DNA of 64,000 nt from Neisseria sp. (GCF_030527965.1 NZ_JAUMZU010000006.1:1-64000), one strand, 5' to 3'; counted from the first letter of the stretch, positions 20,357 through 29,696 are shown. A program made the numbers and translations. The notes: generated by a model not told the origin, from the letters alone.

Positions 20357-20389
20357 GTTACCTTCAACATGTAGAATGCTGAAGGTAAC
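20357..20389 (+). terminator. Hairpin downstream of pnp
   Basis: A perfect 10-bp stem (GTTACCTTCA at 20357-20366 with its complement at 20380-20389) and a 13-base loop, 45 bases after the pnp stop. It is not built from DUS and has no T-run, so 3'-end protection or partial termination is likelier than full termination. Confidence 0.5.
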
Positions 20390-20453
20390 AATATAAAGGG
20401 TTAATCCGAACGGCTACGGCTGGTTGATAAGCGCAATATTTGGGATTTAACTG

Positions 20454-20492
20454 AAAATGCCTGTCTGAAATGTTTCAGACAGGCATTTTTTT
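20454..20492. terminator. DUS inverted-repeat terminator
   Basis: A 17-bp perfect stem (20454-20470 and 20473-20489) and a T-run lie between convergent pnp and the MFS gene. The T-run reaches the stop codon of the MFS gene. Confidence 0.85.
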
Positions 20493-21798
20493 ATTTTGCT
20501 TTGAGATAAGACTTTAAATCGCGCCAGATACCGGGCTCGAGTTTGCACAGGTAATACAAGATGCCGAGATTGCCGAGCGCAACCAGAAAATAGAGCAGGT
20601 TGATGCTATCGAAAAGCGCCAGTAAAACGGCGCTGGCAACGGCGGCTATGACCATAAACAGCCCGTTTAGGATATTGTTTGCAGCAATGGCGTGGGCGCG
20701 GAAATCGTCGCTGCTGGCGGTTTGCAGCCAAGTATACAGCGGAACGGAGAAAAAGCCGCCGAAAAAGCCGATGGCAGTCATGCAGCCCATAATGGGGAAA
20801 GAATTGTTTTGCGCGAGGAAATGGAAGATGCCGTTGAATTCGGTGTGGTGCGTGCCGTGGGTAAGCCAAACCAGAATCAGGCCGAATAGCGTCAAGCCGA
20901 GTGTTCCAAGCGCCACAAGGCCGAGATGCAGCCGCTCATGGCTGATGCGGGCGCACAATACGGAGCCGGCCGCAATACCGATGGAGAAAAGCGTGAGCAT
21001 CAGGTTGAAAACGTTGTCGTTGCCGCCCAAATGAATTTGCGTAAAGGTCGGCAGTTGCGTTGTGTAAACGGCGCCGATCAACCAGAACCATGAGATGCCG
21101 ATGATGGCGGTGTAGAGTTCACGCTGGGCGAAAGTGGTTTTGATCAGGTTTTTGGTGCTGCGGGCGATATTGGGGTCGATGCGGGCGGCGGGCTGTTTGG
21201 CCGGCACCGGCGGCATGAATGCGCTGGTTAAGGCGCCGGATACGGCAACCAGAATAATCAAAAACGAAACCACATAATGGTTGGTGCCTGCTACCAGCGT
21301 GCCAAGAATCTGGCCGAATAAAATGGCCAGGAAGGTGCCCGATTCGACCAAGCTGTTGCCCATAATCAGCTCTTTGTCGTTCAGATAGTCGGGCAATATG
21401 GCGTATTTGAGCGGGCCGAACAGGGTGGAGTGGGTGCCCATCAGAAACAGGCAGAAAAAAAGCAGAGGGGCGGATTGGATGAGAAAGCCGTAGGCGGCGC
21501 CAAGCATAATCGCGATTTCGAGTATTTTAATGATTTGGGCCAGCCGGGCTTTGTCGTATTTCGTGCTCAGCTCTCCTGAGAGGGAGGAAAACAGAAAGTA
21601 AGGCAGGATAAACAATAAGGCGCCGAGGTTTAGCATCTGGCTTGACGGGAGCCAATCGTTATGGCCCAAACCGTAGAAACTGATGGAAACAAATAAGGCG
21701 GTTTTAAATAAGTTGTCGTTGAAAGCACCGAAAAATTGCGTGCCGAACAAGGGCGCGAAGCGGCGCCCGGTGGCAAAATTAAGATGGTCTTTGATCAT
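20491..21798 (-). CDS. MFS transporter, LplT-like (putative lysophospholipid transporter)
   Basis: The 435-residue protein has about 12 transmembrane segments. Its N-terminus (FGTQFFGAFNDNLFKTALF) is the hallmark of the LplT branch of the MFS, which flips lysophospholipids inward for re-acylation. LSGELSTKYDKAR after helix 2 replaces the usual G-X3-D-R loop, and THSTLFGPLKYAILPDYL is also typical. No acyltransferase (Aas) domain is fused, and no aas gene is in the window. Its start overlaps ccoS by 20 bases, suggesting coupled translation. An alternative reading is a general MFS exporter. Confidence 0.75.
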   Translation of the reverse strand: MIKDHLNFATGRRFAPLFGTQFFGAFNDNLFKTALFVSISFYGLGHNDWLPSSQMLNLGALLFILPYFLFSSLSGELSTKYDKARLAQIIKILEIAIMLGAAYGFLIQSAPLLFFCLFLMGTHSTLFGPLKYAILPDYLNDKELIMGNSLVESGTFLAILFGQILGTLVAGTNHYVVSFLIILVAVSGALTSAFMPPVPAKQPAARIDPNIARSTKNLIKTTFAQRELYTAIIGISWFWLIGAVYTTQLPTFTQIHLGGNDNVFNLMLTLFSIGIAAGSVLCARISHERLHLGLVALGTLGLTLFGLILVWLTHGTHHTEFNGIFHFLAQNNSFPIMGCMTAIGFFGGFFSVPLYTWLQTASSDDFRAHAIAANNILNGLFMVIAAVASAVLLALFDSINLLYFLVALGNLGILYYLCKLEPGIWRDLKSYLKAK

Positions 21799-22003
21799 GT
21801 TGTTTTTCTTTTGAGTCTGTTGCGGTGGGCGCCTGTTTGGCGGATTCGTTGTCGGGATGGTAGGCGTCGTCGTCCATGATGATGCGGTGGGCGGGGCCTT
21901 CTAGGTCGTCGAACTGCCCGTTTTTGCCCGACCACCAGAAGAAATAGCCGATTAAAAATGCCAGCATAATACTGAGCGGTATGAGAATATAGAGGCTTTC
22001 CAT
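21779..22003 (-). CDS. ccoS: cbb3-type cytochrome oxidase assembly protein CcoS
   Basis: A 74-residue single-pass membrane protein. The N-terminal helix (ESLYILIPLSIMLAFLIGYFFWW) followed by SGKNGQFDDLEGPAHRI is the diagnostic CcoS pattern, with the conserved QFDDL/GPA.RIL stretch. CcoS is needed for cofactor insertion into the cbb3 oxidase. The ccoNOP and ccoGHI genes are not in this window. It lies between a small unknown gene (2 bases upstream) and the LplT-like gene (20-base overlap). Confidence 0.92.
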   Translation of the reverse strand: MESLYILIPLSIMLAFLIGYFFWWSGKNGQFDDLEGPAHRIIMDDDAYHPDNESAKQAPTATDSKEKQHDQRPS

Positions 22004-22005
22004 AA

Positions 22006-22323
22006 TTACATTGTTCCTGTCATGTCGCCTAATATCAGGGTTTGGCTGCCGACGGTTAGAAATTCGTTGCGAAGGCCGCCGACTCTTTCTGAATCGTGAT
22101 ACAGGCTGATGCGGTCTTTTTCTGTTTTCCAGTAGAAGGTTTGTGCTAAATCTTCAAACGGGCGAAGTGTTTTGAAGGCGGTTTGGTCTTGCGGCGGGGT
22201 TTCGCTTTGCAGCTTGATGATGAAGCGCCCGCTTTGAGGTTGGTTTGCTCCTTCTTCGTCGGGCAGCATAATCAGGAAACCCAAGTGTTCGCCTTGTTGG
22301 TTGTGAATGCTGAAATAGTGCAT
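22006..22323 (-). CDS. Small hypothetical protein upstream of ccoS
   Basis: A 105-residue soluble, beta-rich-looking protein (FSIHNQQGEHLGFLIM.., GRFIIKLQSE.., TLRPFEDLAQTFYW..) with no signal peptide. I do not recognise the family. I chose the ATG at 22323; a longer in-frame start at 22392 would read through a DUS and encode DUS-like residues (FRQASVYF), so it is unlikely. It ends 2 bases before ccoS and so belongs to the same operon. Confidence 0.6.
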   Translation of the reverse strand: MHYFSIHNQQGEHLGFLIMLPDEEGANQPQSGRFIIKLQSETPPQDQTAFKTLRPFEDLAQTFYWKTEKDRISLYHDSERVGGLRNEFLTVGSQTLILGDMTGTM

Positions 22324-22538
22324 AAAATAAACAGATGCCTGTCTGAAAGCGATTGAAAACGAGAATGTAAACCTGTTTGTGCGAAGCTGCAAGGAGCGCT
22401 CAACATGAGCCGGCTGATAAGAGGCTTTGCGCTGATATGGAGCTGGTAAAAATTCTTATGTAAAATGTTTCTGTTCATTATCTCTTTTGTTATTAATTTG
22501 CTTGCATTCCGCTCGGAATCTGACAATGAAGGAAGACT

Positions 22539-23498
22539 ATGTATTTTGTTCCGCTATCCAACCGCAGCGGTATGCTGCAAGTGTCTGACATTCATCAAAT
22601 CTATTGGGAAGAATCCGGCAATCCTAAAGGCATACCGGTGATTTTTCTGCACGGCGGGCCCGGCGCGGGTGCATCGCCGTTGTGCCGCGGGTTTTTCGAC
22701 CCGACGGCTTACCGCATTATCATCATCGACCAGCGCGGCAGCGGCCGTTCGCAGCCGTTTGCCGAAACGCGGGAAAACACCACTTGGGATTTGGTGGCCG
22801 ATTTGGAAAAAGTGCGTAACATGCTCGGTATATCGAAATGGCTGGTATTCGGCGGCTCTTGGGGCAGCACTTTGGCGCTGGCTTATGCCGAAACCCATCC
22901 TGAATGCGTGCTCGGCTTGATTTTGCGTGGCGTTTTTCTCTGCCGTCAAAGCGAGATTGACTGGATAAACGAAGCGGGCGGCGTAAGTCGGATTTATCCT
23001 GCCCAGTGGCAAGATTATATCGCGCCGGTGGCGCCCGAGCGGCGCAACCGCTTGGTGCAGGCTTATCATGATTTGCTATTCAGCGAAGATCGCTCAGTTG
23101 CTTTGCGTGCGGCAAAAGCATGGGCCGATTGGGAAAGCTGGCTGATTCAGTTTGAACCTGAGCCGGTCGATGAGGATGCCGAGCATTCGCTGGCCATTGC
23201 TCGCATCGAAAACCATTATTTCACCCACCTCGGCTGGTTGGAAGGCGAACGCGCCATTTTGCGCAATATAGCGAGAATCCGCCATTTGCCGGCTATTATT
23301 GTACAAGGCCGCTATGACTTGTGTACGCCTATGCACAGTGCTTGGGCATTGCATCAAGCCTATCCCGAAGCCGATTTGCGTATTATCCAAGCCGGTCATT
23401 CTTCGTTTGACAAGCCGCTTGCAGCGGCGCTTGTGCAGGCGGCCGATGAATTTGCCGCCCGTTTGCAATATCGCGAAGGGCTGGATTATACGGATTGA
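22539..23498 (+). CDS. pip: Proline iminopeptidase
   Basis: Removes N-terminal proline from peptides in the cytoplasm. The 319-residue alpha/beta hydrolase of peptidase family S33 has the oxyanion-hole segment HGGPGAGAS (about 39-47), the QRGSGRS motif, the nucleophile elbow GGSWGSTLA (Ser about 110), an Asp in GRYDLCTP and a His in QAGHSS. Length and motif order match Neisseria Pip. GAAGGAAG lies before the ATG at 22539. A long noncoding stretch separates it from trpS. Confidence 0.96.
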   Translation: MYFVPLSNRSGMLQVSDIHQIYWEESGNPKGIPVIFLHGGPGAGASPLCRGFFDPTAYRIIIIDQRGSGRSQPFAETRENTTWDLVADLEKVRNMLGISKWLVFGGSWGSTLALAYAETHPECVLGLILRGVFLCRQSEIDWINEAGGVSRIYPAQWQDYIAPVAPERRNRLVQAYHDLLFSEDRSVALRAAKAWADWESWLIQFEPEPVDEDAEHSLAIARIENHYFTHLGWLEGERAILRNIARIRHLPAIIVQGRYDLCTPMHSAWALHQAYPEADLRIIQAGHSSFDKPLAAALVQAADEFAARLQYREGLDYTD

Positions 23499-23570
23499 AA
23501 CTTTGCCATCGAGCTGCCCGAAAACCGGCGGATTCTGATAAGATGCCGCATATTTGAAACCATCTGATTA

Positions 23571-23608
23571 TTCAGACAGGCATTGGGCTTATGCCATGCC
23601 TGTCTGAA
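23571..23608. repeat. Outward-facing DUS inverted pair between pip and trpS
   Basis: TTCAGACAGGCAT (23571-23583) and its complement ATGCCTGTCTGAA (23596-23608) surround 12 bases. The pair can fold as a hairpin after pip and lies in the trpS leader. Confidence 0.75.
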
Positions 23609-23635
23609 AAACATTCTCGAGAAAGAAACCGAATC

Positions 23636-24646
23636 ATGACCAAAAAACGCGTGCTGACGGGCGTTACCACCACCGGCATTCCTCATCTGGGCAATTATGT
23701 CGGCGCCATCAGGCCGGCCATTCGCGCCAGTCAAAGCGAAAACACCGAATCCTTTTTATTTCTGGCTGATTATCACGGCATCATTAAATGCCATGATCCC
23801 GAAATTATTCATCAATCCACCCAAGCGGTTGCCGCCACTTGGCTGGCCTGCGGCCTTGATCCGGAGCGCACAACCTTTTACCGGCAGAGCGATATTCCTG
23901 AAATTCTCGAATTAAACTGGATTCTTACCTGCATTACCGCTAAAGGTTTGATGAATCGGGCGCATGCCTATAAAGCCGCCGTGCAGGACAATCTTGAAAA
24001 AGGGCAGGAAGATCAAGACCACCAAATCGAAATGGGCCTGTATAGCTATCCGATTCTGATGAGCGCCGATATTCTGATGTTTAAAGCAAACGACGTACCG
24101 GTCGGTCGGGATCAAATCCAACACGTTGAAATGGCGCGCGATATTGCCGGTCGTTTCAACCATCGTTTCAAAGAATTGTTTGTGTTGCCCGAAGCCAAAA
24201 TCGATGAAAACGTGGAAACGTTGGTCGGGCTGGACGGCCGCAAGATGAGCAAAAGCTATGGCAATACCATTCCCTTGTTTGAAAACGAGAAAAAGCTGCA
24301 AAAGGCAGTGAACAAAATCATTACCAATCTAAAAGAGCCGGGCGAGCCGAAAATGCCCGACGAAAGCCCGTTGTTTGAAATTTACAAAGCATTTGCCACG
24401 CCACAGGAAACCGCCGAATTTACCCGCATGCTGGCCGAAGGCTTGGCTTGGGGCGAGGCGAAGAAACAGTTGGCGGCCAAGCTTAATGAAGAATTGGCGC
24501 CTAAACGCGAGCGTTATCACGAGCTGACCGCTCATCCCGAGCGAATCGAAGACATTTTGCAGGCAGGTGCCGCGCGTGCGCGTCGCGAAGCCCGTGTCTT
24601 GCTGGATCAGGTGCGTGATGCGGTGGGGATTCGTGCGCTGAAGTAA
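23636..24646 (+). CDS. trpS: Tryptophanyl-tRNA synthetase
   Basis: A class Ic synthetase that charges tRNA(Trp). The 336-residue length is typical. The HIGH-like motif is HLGN (17-20) in [14 protein letters not shown], and KMSKS is at about 201-205 (RKMSKSYGN). GSxxP-type MNRAHAYK and [19 protein letters not shown] match TrpRS. An upstream in-frame ATG at 23591 would translate a DUS (MPCLSEK), so I use 23636, preceded by GAAAG. It is terminated by a DUS hairpin. Confidence 0.97.
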   Translation: MTKKRVLTGVTTTGIPHLGNYVGAIRPAIRASQSENTESFLFLADYHGIIKCHDPEIIHQSTQAVAATWLACGLDPERTTFYRQSDIPEILELNWILTCITAKGLMNRAHAYKAAVQDNLEKGQEDQDHQIEMGLYSYPILMSADILMFKANDVPVGRDQIQHVEMARDIAGRFNHRFKELFVLPEAKIDENVETLVGLDGRKMSKSYGNTIPLFENEKKLQKAVNKIITNLKEPGEPKMPDESPLFEIYKAFATPQETAEFTRMLAEGLAWGEAKKQLAAKLNEELAPKRERYHELTAHPERIEDILQAGAARARREARVLLDQVRDAVGIRALK

Positions 24647-24679
24647 GCATGTGAATCGGTTGCCGATTCATATTGCTAA

Positions 24680-24725
24680 AATGCCTGTCTGAAAACCGAA
24701 TTTCATTTTCAGACAGGCATTAAGT
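24680..24725 (+). terminator. DUS inverted-repeat terminator of trpS
   Basis: A 16-bp perfect stem (24680-24695 and 24706-24721) with a 10-base loop lies 33 bases after trpS and before mpl on the same strand, so mpl needs its own promoter. Confidence 0.82.
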
Positions 24726-24776
24726 TTGTCCGCTATAATACAACCCTTTCCATAGTCAAGCAGCAAAGCACAACCC

Positions 24777-26153
24777 ATGAAACACATTCACATCATCGGC
24801 ATCGGCGGCACTTTTATGGGCGGTCTGGCCGCCATTGCCAAAGAAGCCGGCTTCCATGTTACCGGCTGCGACGCCAAAATGTATCCACCCATGAGCACGC
24901 AACTTGAGGCGCTGGGCATCGGCGTGCACGAAGGGTTTGATGCGGCGCAGCTTGATCAGTTTCCCGCCGATGCCTATGTTATCGGCAATGTGGCGAAACG
25001 CGGAATGGCGGTGGTGGAGGCGATTTTAAATCGCGGCCTGCCTTATCTTTCCGGCCCGCAATGGCTGGCGGAAAACGTGTTGCAAGGTCGGTGGGTGCTC
25101 GGTGTGGCGGGTACGCACGGCAAAACCACCACCGCATCCATGCTGGCATGGGTGCTGGAGTACGCAGGGCTGGCGCCCGGCTTTTTGATTGGCGGCGTGC
25201 CGCAGAATTTCAGCGTCTCCGCCCGCCTGCCGCAGGCGCCGCGTCAGGAACCGCAGGGGCTGTCGCCGTTTTTCGTGATTGAAGCGGATGAATACGATAC
25301 CGCATTTTTTGACAAACGTTCCAAATTCGTTCATTACCGCCCGCGCACTGCGGTATTAAACAATCTTGAATTCGACCATGCGGATATTTTCCCGGATTTG
25401 GCCGCCATTCAAACCCAGTTTCACCATTTGGTGCGCACCGTGCCGTCGGAAGGTCTGATTGTGTGCAACGGCACGGAGCAAAGTCTGCAGGATACGCTGG
25501 ATAAAGGCTGCTGGACGCCAGTGGCGTTTTTCGGCAGCAACGAAGGCTGGCAAGTGGGCGAGGTAAGTGCCAACGGTGCGTTTGACGTATTGTCAAACGG
25601 CGAAAAAGCAGGGCATGTGGCGTGGGACATCATTGGCGAGCACAATCGGATGAATGCACTGGCGGTAATTGCTGCCGCCCGTCATGCCGGTGTGGATGTG
25701 GCCACGGCTTGTGCCGCGTTAAGTGAATTCAAAAGTGTGAAACGCCGCATGGAAATCAAAGGCGAAGCCAACGGCATTACGGTATACGATGATTTTGCCC
25801 ACCACCCCACCGCGATTGCCACGACGGTAGCCGGCCTGCGTCAGAGAGTGGGTAACGCGCGCATTCTGGCGGTGTTGGAGCCGCGTTCCAATACGATGAA
25901 GCTCGGTACAATGAAGGCGGCTCTGCCGGCCAGTTTGCATGAAGCGGATGTGGTTTTTTGCTATGCCGGCGGCGTAGATTGGGATGTGGCCGAAGCATTG
26001 GCGCCTTTGGGCGATAAATTGCACGTTGGCAAAGACTTTGATGCTTTTGTTGCCGAAATTGTCGCGCAGGCGCGCAGCGGTGATCATATTTTGGTGATGA
26101 GTAACGGTGGTTTCGGCGGCATCCATGACAAGCTGTTGGCCAAGTTGAAATAA
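24777..26153 (+). CDS. mpl: UDP-N-acetylmuramate:L-alanyl-gamma-D-glutamyl-meso-diaminopimelate ligase Mpl
   Basis: Mpl attaches recycled murein tripeptide to UDP-MurNAc, feeding peptidoglycan recycling. The 458 residues form a Mur ligase: N-terminal domain with HIIGIGGTFMGGLA, ATP P-loop GTHGKTT (112-118), central EADEYDTAFFDKRSKFVHY (typical of Mpl rather than MurC) and C-terminal DDFAHHPTAI. The C-terminus NGGFGGIHDKLL is the Mpl signature. It is monocistronic, with the next gene convergent. Confidence 0.97.
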   Translation: MKHIHIIGIGGTFMGGLAAIAKEAGFHVTGCDAKMYPPMSTQLEALGIGVHEGFDAAQLDQFPADAYVIGNVAKRGMAVVEAILNRGLPYLSGPQWLAENVLQGRWVLGVAGTHGKTTTASMLAWVLEYAGLAPGFLIGGVPQNFSVSARLPQAPRQEPQGLSPFFVIEADEYDTAFFDKRSKFVHYRPRTAVLNNLEFDHADIFPDLAAIQTQFHHLVRTVPSEGLIVCNGTEQSLQDTLDKGCWTPVAFFGSNEGWQVGEVSANGAFDVLSNGEKAGHVAWDIIGEHNRMNALAVIAAARHAGVDVATACAALSEFKSVKRRMEIKGEANGITVYDDFAHHPTAIATTVAGLRQRVGNARILAVLEPRSNTMKLGTMKAALPASLHEADVVFCYAGGVDWDVAEALAPLGDKLHVGKDFDAFVAEIVAQARSGDHILVMSNGGFGGIHDKLLAKLK

Positions 26154-26257
26154 ACGGCGCCGAATATTTTTTGTCTTGCAGCCTAGAAAGCTTATTCTGC
26201 CGTTTGTATGAGAGGAAAAGACAAAGGCCGTTATCAACCGCAGTGAGTTTTAAGTCA

Positions 26258-26297
26258 AAACAAAGCCTGTCTGAACATTTTCAGACAGGCTTTGTTT
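26258..26297. terminator. DUS inverted-repeat terminator
   Basis: An 18-bp perfect stem (26258-26275 and 26280-26297) with a 4-base loop is the longest DUS-based stem seen here. It separates convergent mpl and the ketosynthase gene of the aryl-polyene-like locus. Confidence 0.87.
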
Positions 26298-26330
26298 ATG
26301 ATGTTGCCGAGCAGTGCTGTTTGACCGGCT

Positions 26331-27560
26331 TTATTCTTGCCAGCGTTTAAACACCAATGAGGTGTTGACACCGCCGAAAGCAAAATTGTTGTTGACCACG
26401 TAATCGGTATGGATTTCGCGGGCTTCGCCGCGGATGTAGTCCACTTGGCCGCAGCGCGGATCAATATTGTCGAGATTAAGGGTAGGGGCAAACCAGCCGC
26501 TGTTCATCATCTCGATGGAAAACCAAGATTCCAGCGCGCCGCATGCGCCGAGCGTGTGGCCGAAATAGCTTTTCTGCGAGCTCATCGGAATGTGGCCGAA
26601 CATGGCTTCGGTGGCCAGTGTTTCTGCGATGTCGCCTTTTTCGGTGGCCGTGCCGTGGCCGTTGACGTAGCCGACTTGCTGCGGAGTAATGCCGGCATCT
26701 TTCAGCGCCATTTCCATGCACCGATGCATCGTGTCTTTTTGCGGCTGGGTTACATGGCTGCCGTCGCTGTTGGCACCGTAACCGACGATTTCGGCGTAGA
26801 TTTTCGCGCCGCGTGCCTTGGCGCATTCCAACTCTTCCAAGACCAGAATGCCGGCGCCTTCGCCGATAACCAAGCCGTCGCGATCGCTGTCATAAGGGCG
26901 GGGAGTCAGCTCAGGTTCGTTGTTGCGGCGGCTGGCGGCATACAGCGAATCGAAAACGTATACTTCAGACAGGCAGAATTCTTCGGCGCCGCCGCCCAGC
27001 ATCATGTCGATTAAGCCGTGTTTGATGGCTTCGTAGGCATAGCCTATGCCTTGGCTGCCGGAAGAGCAGGCGCTGGAGGTGGGAATGATGCGGCCGGTTA
27101 GCCCGAAGAAAATGCCGATATTGGCCGGCACGGTATGCGGCATCATGCGCACATAGGTGTTGGCATTGAAATTGCGCGAATTGCCGTGCAGCAATAAATC
27201 GCCCATCACGCCGACATCAGGCGTGCTGCCCACCGACGAGCCGGCAGAAACGCCCATGCGCCCGTCTTTAATCCGTTCGTCGCCTAGCAAACCGGCATCA
27301 GAGAGTGCTCGTTCGGCGGCATCAACGGCCATTCGCGTGCCGCGCCCCATGCCGCGTAGTTGTTTGCGCGTCCAATGCTCTGGCGGCTGGTAGCCGTCAA
27401 TCGGTGCGCCCAGCCGGCTTTCCAGCTCGGGGCATTGTACTGGCCAATTCATCTTCTGAACGGCATTTTTGCCGCGCATGAAGCCTGCTTTGATGCTGTT
27501 CCAGTCGCATCCGAAGGCGGTGATGCCGCCGATTCCTGTTATCACAACCCGTCTCAACAC
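26331..27560 (-). CDS. Beta-ketoacyl-ACP synthase of an aryl-polyene-like locus (ApeR-like)
   Basis: A 409-residue KAS I/II-type condensing enzyme with the full Cys-His-His triad: C165 (SSACSSGS), H302 (GHGTATEKGD) and H335 (SYFGHTLGACGALE). It would elongate an ACP-bound chain. The context (ketoreductase and dehydratase upstream in the same operon, paired ACPs on the other strand) points to a dedicated polyene pathway and not to housekeeping FabF. In the order known for aryl polyene clusters it corresponds to apeR. It overlaps the reductase gene by 7 bases. A DUS (near 26964) lies inside the gene, encoding CLSE. Confidence 0.88.
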   Translation of the reverse strand: MLRRVVITGIGGITAFGCDWNSIKAGFMRGKNAVQKMNWPVQCPELESRLGAPIDGYQPPEHWTRKQLRGMGRGTRMAVDAAERALSDAGLLGDERIKDGRMGVSAGSSVGSTPDVGVMGDLLLHGNSRNFNANTYVRMMPHTVPANIGIFFGLTGRIIPTSSACSSGSQGIGYAYEAIKHGLIDMMLGGGAEEFCLSEVYVFDSLYAASRRNNEPELTPRPYDSDRDGLVIGEGAGILVLEELECAKARGAKIYAEIVGYGANSDGSHVTQPQKDTMHRCMEMALKDAGITPQQVGYVNGHGTATEKGDIAETLATEAMFGHIPMSSQKSYFGHTLGACGALESWFSIEMMNSGWFAPTLNLDNIDPRCGQVDYIRGEAREIHTDYVVNNNFAFGGVNTSLVFKRWQE

Positions 27561-28282
27561 AAACCTCCGTTTACTGAAATCACTTGCCGTGTAATGTATG
27601 CCGCTTTTTCATCCATCAAAAACCTGACTGCATGCGCCACTTCTTCCGGCGAACCCATGCGGGCGGCGGGAATGGCTTTTAAAATTTCTTCCACCGGTAC
27701 GTTTTCATCTACGATTTCGGTCTCAATCAGCCCCGGCGCCACGCAGTTGACGGTGATTTTCCGTTTGGCCAGCTCAACCGCCAATGCTTTGGCCGCGCCG
27801 ATAATGCCGGCTTTCGATGCGCTGTAATTGACTTGGCCTCGGTTGCCCGTTAGGCCGGAAACCGAAGCCATGCAAACGATACGGCCTGCTTTGCGGCGCC
27901 GTATCATCGGCATAATCAGTGGATGCAATACGTTGTAAAAACCATCGAGATTGGTGCGCAGCACCTGATCCCAATCTTCGTCTTCAAATGCGGGAAAGGC
28001 GTTGTCGCGCGTTAGGCCGGCATTAAGCACGACGCCGTAATAGGCGCCGTTTTGATTGATGTCGGTGGTAATGATTTCGCGGCAGGCGGCGCGGTCGGAT
28101 ACGTCAAACTGCAATACGCGGGCATTTCGGCCTGTTTCGCGGATGGTTTCGGCAACGGCTTCGGCCTCATCCCGTCTGCTGCGGCAGTGAACGACGATAT
28201 CGTAACCGTCTGCCGCCAGTGCCAGCGCGATGGCTTTGCCGATGCCGCGGTTGGAACCGGTGATTAGAATGGTTTCGCTCAT
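27554..28282 (-). CDS. 3-ketoacyl-ACP reductase (FabG-like, ApeQ-like)
   Basis: A 242-residue short-chain dehydrogenase. The NADP-binding GSNRGIG is at 9-15, the NAG motif at about 87-89, and the catalytic triad is S140, Y153 and K157 (NYSASK). The C-terminus GQVISVNGGLC is typical of FabG. In this operon it reduces the beta-keto group of the growing chain. The order dehydratase-reductase-ketosynthase matches apeP-apeQ-apeR. Its stop overlaps the ketosynthase start. Confidence 0.9.
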   Translation of the reverse strand: MSETILITGSNRGIGKAIALALAADGYDIVVHCRSRRDEAEAVAETIRETGRNARVLQFDVSDRAACREIITTDINQNGAYYGVVLNAGLTRDNAFPAFEDEDWDQVLRTNLDGFYNVLHPLIMPMIRRRKAGRIVCMASVSGLTGNRGQVNYSASKAGIIGAAKALAVELAKRKITVNCVAPGLIETEIVDENVPVEEILKAIPAARMGSPEEVAHAVRFLMDEKAAYITRQVISVNGGLC

Positions 28283-28318
28283 GTGTTTTCCTCAAAATGG
28301 TTTTTGCTCTGGCTTCAA

Positions 28319-28356
28319 TGCCTGTCTGAAAGGCGGAAGGGTTTTTCAGACGGGCA
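28319..28356. repeat. DUS inverted pair overlapping the end of the dehydratase gene
   Basis: A TGCCTGTCTGAA copy (28319-28330) faces a one-change copy (TTCAGACGGGCA). The second copy lies inside the last codons of the dehydratase and encodes its final residues (AMPV). It is a possible attenuator between the first and second genes of the minus-strand half-operon. Confidence 0.65.
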
Positions 28357-28837
28357 TGGCTTCTTTATGCGGGCTGTATACGTTTAATGCCGCTTGAAGC
28401 AGCAGGCCGTCCGGCGGTAAAGCGTTTTTTTCCGGTTCCGGCGCGTCGGTCCAGCGTAGCGAGCAGTCGAATACGCCGAAACCGGAAGAATCGATGACCG
28501 ATTCTTTCACTTCAATCAGAAGTGAAGTGTGTACGGGTATACGGTCGGCAAACAGATTGAGTTTGCGCGTGCCGAGCAGGAAGCCGAGTTGTATCGGTTT
28601 GCCGGCGTTGAAAGCGAGGCAGCCAGTCAGCGCGCCTATGCCTTGCGCTACGATTTCCATGCCCGCCATGCACGGCAGATAACCGTCTTTCAGCAGAATG
28701 TGTTGTTCGTCTACTTTGGCGGTGGCAACCAAATGGTGGGCGCTGTATTCGGTAACGCAATCGAGTAAAACCATGCGGCCGCTATGCGGCAGCAGCGGGG
28801 CGATGGCAGTAATGGGGCAGGTGAGCGGTGTGTTCAT
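28346..28837 (-). CDS. 3-hydroxyacyl-ACP dehydratase, hotdog fold (ApeP-like)
   Basis: A 163-residue FabZ-like hotdog protein: LLPHSGRMVLLDCV (about 14-27; compare FLPHRPPFLLVD in FabZ), a central C-x-A-G-M-E-I-VAQGIGALTG helix (about 57-72) holding the active-site Glu, and GFLLGTRKLNLFAD. It would dehydrate beta-hydroxyacyl-ACP to the enoyl form; with no enoyl reductase nearby, double bonds would accumulate into a polyene. It is first in the minus-strand half-operon, diverging from the plus half across about 110 bp. Confidence 0.82.
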   Translation of the reverse strand: MNTPLTCPITAIAPLLPHSGRMVLLDCVTEYSAHHLVATAKVDEQHILLKDGYLPCMAGMEIVAQGIGALTGCLAFNAGKPIQLGFLLGTRKLNLFADRIPVHTSLLIEVKESVIDSSGFGVFDCSLRWTDAPEPEKNALPPDGLLLQAALNVYSPHKEAMPV

Positions 28838-28949
28838 TCAATTTCCGATTTAGACAGGCAACGGGTTAAGCGCCAATTATATTGCATTGCTGTTTTTTGT
28901 TAATCCCTTGAGTTAAAATACAGCTCATTATGATTTGCCGAAAGCCTTT

Positions 28950-29696
28950 ATGACTTCTCCCGTATCTTGCCGTTTTTCTTTTGATATCGCTGCATGGCAG
29001 GCCTCTTCCAGCCGTATGGGCGATGCGGACGCATGGCGGCAATGGGCTGCAGACGATTCGGTTTTGGCGCATTTGCCCGATTATAAACCCGAACTTACTT
29101 TTTTGCCTGCCATGCAGCGGCGGCGTTTGAGCAGAGCGGCGCGTTTGATGTGCGATGCGGCGTGGCCGTTGGCTGAACAATATCCCGGAAGCCCTTTGGT
29201 TTTCGCTTCGCACGACGGCGAGTTAAACCGCAGTTTCGAATTGTGGTTGGAGCTGATGAAAACAGATACCGTTTCGCCGACGTCGTTCGGCTTGTCGGTG
29301 CACAATGCCCAAGCCGGGCAGTGGTCGATGCTGCGCAAAGATATGAACGAGCACACGGCATTGGCGGTGGGCTGCGACGGCTTGGAAACGGCGCTGGCCG
29401 AGGCTTACGCATTATTATTCGAAGGCGCGGAGCATGTTTTGCTGGTGTTGGCGGATGATCCGTTGCTGGAAGAATATGCGGTGGTTGCCGAGCGTGCGCC
29501 GATGCCTTATGCGCTGGCCATGGTTATCCGTGCGGGTGAACAATATACTTTGTCGTTGCATGACATGGCCCAGGATAAAACCGAAAAAGCGCCGTATTGG
29601 GGCGCTTTGGAATGGATACGTTTCATGCTTTCAGACAGGCATGAACACCGTAGGGATTACGGCAATCGTTATTGGCTGTGGCGTAAAAATAGATGA
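28950..29696 (+). CDS. Beta-ketoacyl synthase-like N-terminal-domain protein (ApeC-like)
   Basis: A 248-residue protein resembling the stand-alone beta-ketoacyl synthase-like N-terminal domain family (PF13723) found in aryl polyene and related clusters: LSRAARLMCDAAWPL, VFASHDGELNRSFELWLELM, SPTSFGLSVHNAQAGQWS and LLVLADDPLLEEY. It has no catalytic Cys, so it is probably a chain-length or partner subunit. I chose the ATG at 28950; TTG at 28935 is an alternative. A DUS (29630-29641) near the end encodes SDRH. Its stop overlaps the next start (ATGA). Confidence 0.78.
   Translation: MTSPVSCRFSFDIAAWQASSSRMGDADAWRQWAADDSVLAHLPDYKPELTFLPAMQRRRLSRAARLMCDAAWPLAEQYPGSPLVFASHDGELNRSFELWLELMKTDTVSPTSFGLSVHNAQAGQWSMLRKDMNEHTALAVGCDGLETALAEAYALLFEGAEHVLLVLADDPLLEEYAVVAERAPMPYALAMVIRAGEQYTLSLHDMAQDKTEKAPYWGALEWIRFMLSDRHEHRRDYGNRYWLWRKNR
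29630..29641 (-). repeat. DUS inside the ApeC-like gene
   Basis: A full TGCCTGTCTGAA on the minus strand, read in the gene as Ser-Asp-Arg-His. In-gene DUS show that this locus has been shaped for uptake in this lineage. Confidence 0.8.
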